Below are positions 1 to 5,566 of a stretch of 8,204 nucleotides of DNA, piece by piece. Every line of letters starts with the position of its first letter. Positions within the stretch are counted from its first letter, which is position 1. Made by a program: the position numbers and the translations under genes. The notes below the pieces were generated by a model. It was given only the letters and a program-made list of their open reading frames with translations. It searched no databases and was not told the origin of the DNA. The stretch lies in contig JAEZEN010000048.1 in NCBI GenBank assembly GCA_023433185.1, positions 1-8,204 on the forward strand, in the 5' to 3' direction. Source of the DNA: Pseudomonadota bacterium (GTDB lineage Bacteria; Pseudomonadota; Alphaproteobacteria; Rhizobiales; Kaistiaceae).

Positions 1-993
1 GTGCGGGTCCGCGGCGACGACGTCGAGGTCGACCTCACCGGCTCCTCGCCGCAGGTGCCGACCGCCTTCAACGTGCCGTTCGAGGGCTCGACCAAGGTCG
101 CCTGCTTCTTCGCCTTCCGCGCCCTCCTCCTCGACACCTACACCCACGCCGAATACATCCCGCAGAACGAGGGGTCGTTCCGGCCGGTGAAGGTGACCGC
201 CCCGCTCGGCTGCATCTTCAACCCGATCGCCCCGGCCGCGGCCGAGGCGCGGTTCAGCCAGATCCAGCGCGTCGTCGACCTGATCATCAAGGCCCTCGCG
301 CCGGTGCTGCCCGACAAGTGCACCGCCGGCAACGCGGCGGTGCTGTCCTTCGCCGCCTATTCCGGCGTGCGGCCGGGCGGCGACTACTGGGTGTTCCTCG
401 AGGTCAACGAGGCGGCGATGGGCGGCCGGCCGCTGTCCGACGGGCCCGACACGATCGAGGAGCTGATGCGCAACACGCGCAACAATCCCCTCGAGGACCT
501 CGGCATGCACCTGCCGCTGATCTGCGACCGCTACGAGGTGCGCGACGACGTGCCCCCGGGGCCCGGCAGGTTTCGCGGCGGCGCCGGCGTGGTGAAGGCG
601 CAGCGCTACCTCTCGCCCGGCTTCATGACCCACGAGGCCGACCGCAACGAGGACGTGCCGTGGGGCGTCTTCGGCGGCCAGCCGGGCCATTGCGGCCGGG
701 TGACGGTGACCCGCACGGCGACCGGCGAGGTGACCGACATGCCGGCCAAGTTCTCCGGGCTCCGCACCGAGACCGGCGACGTGATCACCTACTACTCCCC
801 GGCGGGCGGCGGCTACGGCGACCCGCTGCAGCGCGACCCGGCGAAGGTGCTCGACGACGTCCTCGACGGCTTCATCGACGCGGGCCACGCCCGCGCGGCC
901 TACGGGGTCGTGCTCAAGGAAGTTGACGACGGATACGGATGGGCGCTCGATAGCGAGGCGACCACCGCCCTGCGGGCCGGGATGGCCGCGTAG
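1..993 (+). CDS. hyuB: Hydantoinase B / N-methylhydantoinase B-type subunit, C-terminal part (5' truncated by window edge)
   Basis: This is the last 330 codons of a HyuB-family protein. The family usually runs above 500 residues, so roughly the N-terminal third or more lies upstream, and the GTG at base 1 should not be taken as the start. HyuB works with HyuA in ATP-dependent opening of hydantoin, N-methylhydantoin or 5-oxoproline rings in the cytoplasm. Family landmarks in window numbering are: the GSFRPVKVTAP block near residues 58-67, the NP..PAA.EAR segment (74-83) leading into a helix ending KALAPVLPD, DGPD near 147-150, GPGRFRGGAGVV (187-198), VPWGVFGGQPG (219-229), and the C-terminal signature SPAGGGYGDPLQRDP (266-280) followed by VLDDVLDG and AYGVVL. 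The frame ends cleanly at TAG 991-993. A HyuA gene is expected just upstream but is not visible. Family assignment is secure; the substrate is not, since HyuB, 5-oxoprolinase and acetone/acetophenone carboxylase subunits share this fold. Confidence 0.9.
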   Translation: MRVRGDDVEVDLTGSSPQVPTAFNVPFEGSTKVACFFAFRALLLDTYTHAEYIPQNEGSFRPVKVTAPLGCIFNPIAPAAAEARFSQIQRVVDLIIKALAPVLPDKCTAGNAAVLSFAAYSGVRPGGDYWVFLEVNEAAMGGRPLSDGPDTIEELMRNTRNNPLEDLGMHLPLICDRYEVRDDVPPGPGRFRGGAGVVKAQRYLSPGFMTHEADRNEDVPWGVFGGQPGHCGRVTVTRTATGEVTDMPAKFSGLRTETGDVITYYSPAGGGYGDPLQRDPAKVLDDVLDGFIDAGHARAAYGVVLKEVDDGYGWALDSEATTALRAGMAA

Positions 994-1002
994 GGAAGAA
1001 GC

Positions 1003-1025
1003 GTCCCGGGGCAGCGCCCCGCGAC
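1003..1025 (+). other. Stem-loop between hyuB and the binding-protein gene
   Basis: The arms CGGGGC (1007-1012) and GCCCCG (1016-1021) pair perfectly around a 3-base loop AGC. After one C-C mismatch the stem continues with GTC (1003-1005) against GAC (1023-1025). No T-run follows, so it is not a canonical intrinsic terminator. It sits ten bases after the hyuB stop and about 55 bases before the next start. It could be a weak attenuator or an mRNA-stabilising 3' end for hyuB. Chance stems are common in sequence this GC-rich. Confidence 0.45.
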
Positions 1026-1079
1026 CAGACTGGAGTGGACTGGCAGGTAGGCAAACGCAGGCAACAGGGGAATTGCTCG

Positions 1080-2366
1080 ATGAAAAAGGCAGACACGTTC
1101 CTGAAGAAGTCGGTTTCTCGCCGGTCGGTGCTGAAGGGCGGCGCCGCGATCGCCGGCGTCACGGCGGTCACCGGATTTCCGACCGTCTGGGCGCAGAACA
1201 TCAAGGACATCACCCTCAACCACACCGGCATGTCCTATTCGACGATCGCCGACATCGGCCGCCAGGCCACCCTCGACCTCGGGTTCAAGGTCGAGATGTC
1301 GGTGACCGACCACCCCGGCCTCACCAACCGGATGATCCAGGACCCGAACTCGATCGACATCGCCGACGCCGAGATCTGGCAGACCAAGGTCTTCGTGCCG
1401 GCCGGCGTCACCCAGGCGGTTGACCCCAAGAAGATCGCGCTCTGGGACAAGATCACGACGCTCTACACCCAGGGCACCTTCGCCGGGCAGCCGGTGTCGC
1501 GCGAGGGCGACTCGCCGTTCGAGTTCATGTACCGCGACTCGATCGACGGCACGTCGTTCCATGACGGCCCGTCGGACTGGGCGACGTTCCTGCCCGGTGC
1601 CTTCAACGCCGACACGCTCGGCATCCGTCCCGACCTGATCGACCGCCCGATCACCAAGTGGGGCGATCTCCTGTCCGACGAGTTCAAGGGCAAGACCGCG
1701 ATCCAGAACATCCCGACCATCGGGATCATGGACGCGATCATGGCCTGCGAGTCGGCCGGGTTCGTGACGTACGGCGACAAGGGCAACCCGACCCAGGAGG
1801 AGCTGACCCAGACGATCGCCAAGCTGATCGAACTGAAGCGGGCCGGCCACTGGCGGGCGCTGTGGAACACCTTCGACGAGTCGGTGAACCTCATGGCCGC
1901 CGGCGAGGTGGTGATCCAGTCGATGTGGTCGCCGGCGGTGACCGCCGTCCGCACCCAGGGCATCAACTGCGTCTACCAGCCGCTCGAGGAAGGCTATCGC
2001 GGCTGGGGCAACGGCCTCGCCCTGATGAGCCATCTCGACGGCATCAAACGCGACGCCGCCTACGAGTACCTCAACTGGTACATCTCGGGCTGGGTCGGCG
2101 GCTTCATCGCCAAGCAGGGCTACTACATCTCGGTGCCCGAGATGGCGAAGAACTTCCTCGACGAGAACGAGTGGGGCTTCTTCTACGAGGGCAAGCCGGC
2201 GACCGCCGACATCACCAGCCCGACCGGCGAGAAGACCAACTCCGCCGGCGAGATCCGCGACGGCGGCTCGTTCGAGGAACGCTTCTCGAAGGTGGGCGTG
2301 TGGAACAACCTCATGGACGAGGCCGAGTTCCTGTTCGCCAAGTGGAACGAGTTCAACGCCGCCTAG
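1080..2366 (+). CDS. ABC transporter periplasmic substrate-binding protein, PotD/PotF-like, with Tat signal
   Basis: This 428-residue extracytoplasmic solute-binding protein captures substrate for the importer encoded next. The ATG at 1080 is preferred because AGGGG (1066-1070) lies nine bases before it and it places a textbook export signal at the N-terminus. That signal has basic MKKADTFLKK, a twin-arginine motif SRRSVLK (residues 13-19), a hydrophobic stretch (about 20-35) and likely cleavage after VWA (residue 38). An in-frame ATG at 1035 would only add 15 residues ahead of the signal. The mature part resembles the spermidine/putrescine-type (COG0687-like) family: an early NHTGMSYSTIADIG segment, the middle W.DLLSDEFKGK...IPTIGIMDAIM segment (near 195-221), then an AAGEVVIQSMWSP segment and a GWGNGLALM segment. 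Those family labels are used broadly, and many members bind opines, amino acids or other small molecules, so polyamine specificity should not be assumed. The enzymes nearby suggest a ureide, imide or amide ligand, which is inference. Confidence 0.9.
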   Translation: MKKADTFLKKSVSRRSVLKGGAAIAGVTAVTGFPTVWAQNIKDITLNHTGMSYSTIADIGRQATLDLGFKVEMSVTDHPGLTNRMIQDPNSIDIADAEIWQTKVFVPAGVTQAVDPKKIALWDKITTLYTQGTFAGQPVSREGDSPFEFMYRDSIDGTSFHDGPSDWATFLPGAFNADTLGIRPDLIDRPITKWGDLLSDEFKGKTAIQNIPTIGIMDAIMACESAGFVTYGDKGNPTQEELTQTIAKLIELKRAGHWRALWNTFDESVNLMAAGEVVIQSMWSPAVTAVRTQGINCVYQPLEEGYRGWGNGLALMSHLDGIKRDAAYEYLNWYISGWVGGFIAKQGYYISVPEMAKNFLDENEWGFFYEGKPATADITSPTGEKTNSAGEIRDGGSFEERFSKVGVWNNLMDEAEFLFAKWNEFNAA

Positions 2367-2388
2367 CCACCCGCGGCATGCGAAGCCA

Positions 2389-2413
2389 GGGAGCGGCGGC
2401 CGCCGCCGCTCCC
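2389..2413 (+). repeat. Perfect 11-bp inverted repeat between the binding-protein and permease genes
   Basis: The arm GGGAGCGGCGG (2389-2399) is followed by loop CCG (2400-2402) and its exact reverse complement CCGCCGCTCCC (2403-2413). It lies 23 bases after the binding-protein stop and about 50 bases before the first permease start. No T-tract follows, so transcription probably continues. A stable hairpin at this junction is a known arrangement in importer operons such as malE-malF of E. coli, where it protects the upstream message from 3' exonucleases and keeps binding protein in excess over membrane parts. That role here is inferred from position. Confidence 0.7.
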
Positions 2414-2465
2414 GACCGCCCCCCGACAAGCGCGGCGCATTGCGACAAACAAGGACGACGCCTGA

Positions 2466-3347
2466 ATGAGCCCCGGTCCGGAAGCGAACAAGAAGTCCCT
2501 GCTTTCGACCTATCTCCAGGTCACGCCGCTGACCGTGGTGCTGCTCCTGTTCTTCGTGGTGCCGGTGGCGCTGGTCGTGCTCGTCAGCTTCTTCCGCTAC
2601 CAGATGCTCGTCGGCATCGTGCCGACCTTCACGCTCAGGAACTATGTCGACATCCTGACCAACCCGACGACCTGGTCGCTCTACGCCTCGACGCTCAAGT
2701 TCACGCTGATCGTGCTCGCCATCACCTTCGTGCTGGGCTTCTGGGTGGCGTATTTCCTCGTCTTCCACGTCCGCAACCTGCTGACGGCGATCGCCCTCTT
2801 CCTCGTCTGCACGGTGCCGTTCTGGACCTCGAACATCATCCGCATGATCTCCTGGCGCCCGGTGCTCGGGCGGGAGGGCCTGATCAACAACGCGCTGGTT
2901 CAGAACGGCATCGTCGCCGAGCCGCTGGAGTGGCTCCTCTACTCCGACTTCTCGGTGATCGTCGCCTATGTCCACCTCTTCACGCTGTTCATGATCGTCC
3001 CGATCTTCAATTCGATGGCGCGCATCGACAAGTCGCTGCTCGAGGCGGCGGTCGACGCCGGCGCCACCCGATGGGGGGTCATCTGGAACGTGGTCCTGCC
3101 GCTGTCGAAGACCGGCATCGCCCTCGGCGCCCTCTTCGTCGTCACCCTGGTGATGGGCGACTTCTTCGTGGTCACGGTGATGAGCGGCGGGCTCTCCGGC
3201 TCGGCCACCTCGGGCATGTTCAACGACCTCCAGTTCCTCAACTACCCCCGTGCCGCGGCCAATGCCGTCATCCTCCTCGTCATCGTCCTCCTCATCGCCG
3301 TCGCCATCTTCCGGCTGGTCGACGTGCGCAAAGAGCTGGTGAAGTAA
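2466..3347 (+). CDS. ABC transporter inner-membrane permease, PotB-like
   Basis: This is a 293-residue inner-membrane permease of the binding-protein-dependent importer family, the first of two non-identical subunits forming the channel. The start ATG 2466 has AAGGAC at 2451-2456, about nine bases upstream. Six hydrophobic segments can be seen at approximately residues 17-41, 76-100, 105-127, 157-180, 215-238 and 263-285. The cytoplasmic EAA loop that docks on the ATPase is EAAVDAGATRW followed by NVVLPLSKTGI (193-218), with the invariant glycine at 199. The N-terminal TPLTVVLLLFFVVPVALVV segment and the TVPFWTSNIIRMISW stretch (116-130) are typical of PotB/PotH-type permeases. It ends TAA 3345-3347, one base before the next gene's ATG, so translation of the two permeases is very probably coupled. 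It should act with the binding protein upstream and the ATPase two genes on. Confidence 0.93.
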   Translation: MSPGPEANKKSLLSTYLQVTPLTVVLLLFFVVPVALVVLVSFFRYQMLVGIVPTFTLRNYVDILTNPTTWSLYASTLKFTLIVLAITFVLGFWVAYFLVFHVRNLLTAIALFLVCTVPFWTSNIIRMISWRPVLGREGLINNALVQNGIVAEPLEWLLYSDFSVIVAYVHLFTLFMIVPIFNSMARIDKSLLEAAVDAGATRWGVIWNVVLPLSKTGIALGALFVVTLVMGDFFVVTVMSGGLSGSATSGMFNDLQFLNYPRAAANAVILLVIVLLIAVAIFRLVDVRKELVK

Positions 3348-3348
3348 G

Positions 3349-4173
3349 ATGTCCGCCCCCTCCTACGGCCGCCGCCCCTGGACCTTCTACGTGCTCGCGG
3401 CCCTGTTCACGCTGTTCGTCATCTTCCTCTACGGGCCGATGATCGCGATCCTGATCCTCTCGTTCCAGGGGCCGTCGGCGGCGCTGGTCTTCCCGCTCCG
3501 CGACCCCTCGCTGATGTGGTTCGACGAACTCTTCAACCCGCGGCGGGTCGGCGACGTGGCCGGCGCCTTCTCGCGCTCGCTGCCGCTGGCGCTGATCGTC
3601 ATGGTGCTCACCGTGTTCATCTCGGTGACCGCGGGATTCGCCTTCCGGCGCCGGTTTCCCGGCTCCGGCGCGATCTTCTACACCGCCATTGCCAGCCTGA
3701 TCGTCCCCGGACTCGTCCTGTCCATCGGTATCCTTGTCACCTTCCGCTATCTCGGGATGTCGGCTTCCTGGTACGGATCGGCGCTCGGCGCGCACCTGTC
3801 CTGGGCGGTCCCCTTCGGGCTCCTGATCATGTTCGCCGTGCTCGGCCGGCTGAACCCCTCCTACGAGGAAGCCGCCTACGATCTCGGCGCCAGCAAGTGG
3901 CAGACGGTGAAGAACGTCGTCCTGCCGATCGTCTTCCCCGGCATCATCGCGGTCGGGCTGTTCGGCTTCACGCTCTCCTACGACGAGTTCCCGCGCAGCT
4001 GGCTGACGGTGGGCAGCCGGAACACCCTGCCACTCGAGATCTGGACGATGACCACCAACGTCACGTCCCCCGCCCTCTATGCCCTCGGCACCGTGACGAC
4101 CGTCGTGTCCTTCGTCGTCATTGCGCTCGCGCTCTCCTCGATCCTCATCATTCAACGCAGGCGGTCACGTTAG
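3349..4173 (+). CDS. ABC transporter inner-membrane permease, PotC-like
   Basis: This is the second channel subunit of the importer, 274 residues. Hydrophobic segments fall at about residues 13-38, 77-100, 108-133, 145-165, 195-215 and 245-268. The EAA loop is EEAAYDLGASKWQ followed by NVVLPIVFPGI (173-199), with glycine 180 in the conserved place. The C-terminal FTLSYDEFPRSW segment and the following NTLPLEIWTM (225-234) match the PotC/PotI pattern of an acidic residue in the fifth segment followed by a TLPL.I loop. The ATG at 3349 follows the first permease's stop by one base with only a weak purine-rich site (GAAG within the preceding gene), which fits translational coupling. It ends TAG 4171-4173, four bases before the ATPase start. 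Confidence 0.93.
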   Translation: MSAPSYGRRPWTFYVLAALFTLFVIFLYGPMIAILILSFQGPSAALVFPLRDPSLMWFDELFNPRRVGDVAGAFSRSLPLALIVMVLTVFISVTAGFAFRRRFPGSGAIFYTAIASLIVPGLVLSIGILVTFRYLGMSASWYGSALGAHLSWAVPFGLLIMFAVLGRLNPSYEEAAYDLGASKWQTVKNVVLPIVFPGIIAVGLFGFTLSYDEFPRSWLTVGSRNTLPLEIWTMTTNVTSPALYALGTVTTVVSFVVIALALSSILIIQRRRSR

Positions 4174-4177
4174 GACT

Positions 4178-5356
4178 ATGAGCAGCACGCAAGCCAGCAC
4201 GGCGATGCCGGCCGGGCAGAAGAGCGGAGAGATCCGGCTCGTCGACCTCGCCAAGAAGTTCGGCAACACCTATGCGGTGGAGAACATCAACCTGACGATT
4301 CCGCACGGCTCCTACTGCTGCCTTCTCGGTCCGTCGGGCTGCGGCAAGACGACGATCCTGCGCATGATCGCGGGGCACGAGACCCCGAGTTCGGGCCAGA
4401 TCTTCATCGGCGACCAGATGGTGGTCGGCAAGTCGCCGGTCGAGCGCGGCACCGCGATGATGTTCCAGAGCTACGCGCTCTTCCCGCATCTCACCATCGC
4501 CGACAATGTCGGCTTCTACCTGAAGATGCGCGGGGTGCCCAAGGCCGAGCGCCGCGACCGGGTCGAGGAGATGCTGAAGCGGGTCCAGCTCGAGCAGTTC
4601 CGCAACCGCATGCCCGCCCAGCTCTCCGGCGGCCAGCAGCAGCGCGTCGCGCTCGCCCGCTCGCTGATCACCAACCCGAAGGTGCTGCTCCTCGACGCGC
4701 CGCTGTCGGCGCTCGACGAGTTCCTGCGGCTCAGGATGCGCGGCGAACTGCGCAACCTCCAGACCGAACTCGGCATCACCTTCGTCCACGTCACCCATAC
4801 CCAGCCCGAGGCGATCGCCCTCGCAGACATGGTGGTGGTGATGGATACCGGCCGCATCGACCAGGCCGACACCGCCGAGATGATCTTCAACCGCCCCAAG
4901 ACGCCCTATGTGGCGCGCTTCATGGGCGGCCAGAACGTGCTCACCGGCCTGGTCGAGGGGCATGGCGGCGGGCTCCTCCGGCTGCGCTCGCCGAGCGGAT
5001 CGACCTTCGAGGTGCCGCTCGACGGGCCGCCGCCGCCGGCCGGACAGCCGCTTTCGATCGCGCTCCGACGCGACCATGTCCGCCTCGCCAAGGTGGTTTC
5101 CGACGACGCCGGCAAGGGCGTCAACGAGATCGCCGGCACGGTGACCGCGACCGAATACCAGGGCAGCTACGTCAAGGTGACGATGGATATCGGCAACGGC
5201 CTCTTCGTCGCCAACGTCACCGACCGCGACTATGCCGCCGACCCGGTCGTCACCGGCGACCGGGCGGTGGCGCACTGGAAGGCCGCCGACGTTCACGTGC
5301 TGGCCCAGGTGGACACGGGCGCGGAGGCCGACTTCGATTTCGATTCATCGCACTGA
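4178..5356 (+). CDS. ABC transporter ATP-binding protein, PotA-like, lacking the usual Walker B glutamate
   Basis: This 392-residue cytoplasmic ATPase should dimerise on the two permeases. The nucleotide-binding domain contains Walker A GPSGCGKTT (51-59), a Q-loop at Gln97 in MMFQSYALFPH, the signature LSGGQQQR (149-156), Walker B KVLLLDAPLSALD (168-180) and the switch histidine His207 in VTHTQPEA. A C-terminal TOBE-type segment follows from about 255, including GGQNVLTG and a later TATEYQGSYVKVTMDIGNG stretch. The oddity is residue 174, GCG (4697-4699), giving Asp173-Ala174 where the family has Asp-Glu. The glutamate normally polarises the hydrolytic water, so hydrolysis should be impaired unless another residue substitutes. 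All other nucleotide-binding motifs are intact, which argues against a decaying gene; a single-base sequence error (GAG to GCG) is possible. ATG 4178 is chosen because it gives a four-base spacer; an upstream in-frame TTG at 4121 would add an Arg/Ser-rich tail overlapping the permease gene. Confidence 0.92.
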   Translation: MSSTQASTAMPAGQKSGEIRLVDLAKKFGNTYAVENINLTIPHGSYCCLLGPSGCGKTTILRMIAGHETPSSGQIFIGDQMVVGKSPVERGTAMMFQSYALFPHLTIADNVGFYLKMRGVPKAERRDRVEEMLKRVQLEQFRNRMPAQLSGGQQQRVALARSLITNPKVLLLDAPLSALDEFLRLRMRGELRNLQTELGITFVHVTHTQPEAIALADMVVVMDTGRIDQADTAEMIFNRPKTPYVARFMGGQNVLTGLVEGHGGGLLRLRSPSGSTFEVPLDGPPPPAGQPLSIALRRDHVRLAKVVSDDAGKGVNEIAGTVTATEYQGSYVKVTMDIGNGLFVANVTDRDYAADPVVTGDRAVAHWKAADVHVLAQVDTGAEADFDFDSSH

Positions 5357-5397
5357 GACGGCGAGCACGGGAGGGACGGCCGGGGACAGGTAGCGCA

Positions 5398-5433
5398 GGA
5401 AGCCAGCCGGGATCGGCCCGCGGCGGTGCTTCC
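5398..5433 (+). other. Composite stem-loop downstream of the ATPase gene
   Basis: An outer stem GGAAGC (5398-5403) pairs with GCTTCC (5428-5433). Inside it, GCCGGG (5406-5411) can pair with CCC (5417-5419) plus GGC (5422-5424), leaving a two-base GC bulge and a five-base loop ATCGG. No T-tract follows; the next bases are GGACCAGAAGAG. It begins 41 bases after the ATPase stop and could stabilise the end of the transporter message or act as a Rho-dependent or attenuating structure. The imperfect inner stem lowers confidence. Confidence 0.4.
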
Positions 5434-5476
5434 GGACCAGAAGAGCGGCAAAACGGACAGCGACGGGACGAACCCC

Positions 5477-5502
5477 CGCGCACGGCGGCATTGTCGTGCG
5501 CG
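5477..5502 (+). promoter_or_regulatory. 8-bp perfect dyad with 10-base spacer, candidate operator or hairpin
   Basis: CGCGCACG (5477-5484) and its exact reverse complement CGTGCGCG (5495-5502) flank a ten-base spacer that is less GC-rich (GCGGCATTGT). The dyad lies 64 bases ahead of the amidase start. Half-sites about 18 bases centre to centre fit a dimeric regulator binding site, and the same bases could also form a hairpin in RNA. Which regulator, if any, cannot be told, since no regulator gene is in the window. Confidence 0.4.
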
Positions 5503-5557
5503 AACGGTGAGCCCTTGTCGCGGCGATCGCGGGAGGCGAGGCGTCCCCACCCGCGGC

Positions 5558-5566
5558 GAGGAGGAG
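5558..5566 (+). promoter_or_regulatory. Strong Shine-Dalgarno site that makes the amidase start ambiguous
   Basis: GAGGAGGAG directly abuts the ATG at 5567, so the AGGAGG core (5559-5564) sits only two bases from it. A GTG two codons later (5573) lies eight bases from the same core, a more usual spacing. The annotated start keeps the ATG, but the protein may really begin at GTG 5573 (fMet-Ala-Asp-Ile). Confidence 0.6.

Larger units (their letters stand above)
5357..5566 (+). other. 210-base intergenic leader before the amidase gene
   Basis: This is the longest non-coding gap in the window. The amidase frame stays open back to a GTG at 5426, but the translation of 5426-5566 is rich in Arg, Gly and Pro with no amidase-like features, and the ribosome binding site lies at 5558-5566, so I treat the stretch as untranslated. 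It holds two inverted-repeat structures, annotated separately at 5398-5433 and 5477-5502. I see no convincing -35/-10 pair, but alphaproteobacterial promoters in GC-rich DNA are often hard to see by eye. The gap separates transport genes from hydrolase genes, so a promoter or regulatory point here is plausible. Confidence 0.6.

Noticed and set aside
1..3. GTG at base 1 as the true start of hyuB
   Set aside because: The protein would lack the N-terminal part of the family and begins mid-domain; the coincidence of GTG with the window edge is not informative.
923..952. Possible sigma70 promoter inside the 3' end of hyuB (TTGACG with TCGATA about 18 bases on)
   Set aside because: The -35 hexamer is good but the -10 match is poor, and the site is within coding sequence; not enough to call, although the gene tail is visibly less GC-rich than the rest.
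2389..2413. Intrinsic terminator after the binding-protein gene
   Set aside because: The hairpin is strong, but the following bases are GACCGCCCCCCGAC with no T-run, and the genes downstream clearly belong to the same transporter.
900..2975. A long minus-strand open frame of 691 codons opposite hyuB, the binding protein and the first permease
   Set aside because: It spans three well-supported genes, and its translation is a Val/Gly/Arg/Asp/His-rich string with no recognisable fold, as expected when a GC-rich gene is read antisense. Similar minus-strand frames at 3292-4155, 4148-5296, 5345-5995, 6056-6973 and 6511-7683 are rejected for the same reason.
1658..3442. A 594-codon + strand frame overlapping the binding-protein and permease genes
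   Set aside because: It is an out-of-frame reading of recognised genes, is Arg/Gly/Pro/Ala-rich, and crosses the 2367-2465 gap only because stop codons are rare at this GC content.
4121..4177. Upstream TTG start for the ATPase
   Set aside because: It would overlap the permease gene by more than 50 bases and add residues not seen in Pot ATPases; ATG 4178 follows the permease stop by four bases.
5426..5566. N-terminal extension of the amidase from GTG 5426
   Set aside because: The added residues are Arg/Gly-rich with no family resemblance, and the strong ribosome binding site lies at 5558-5566.
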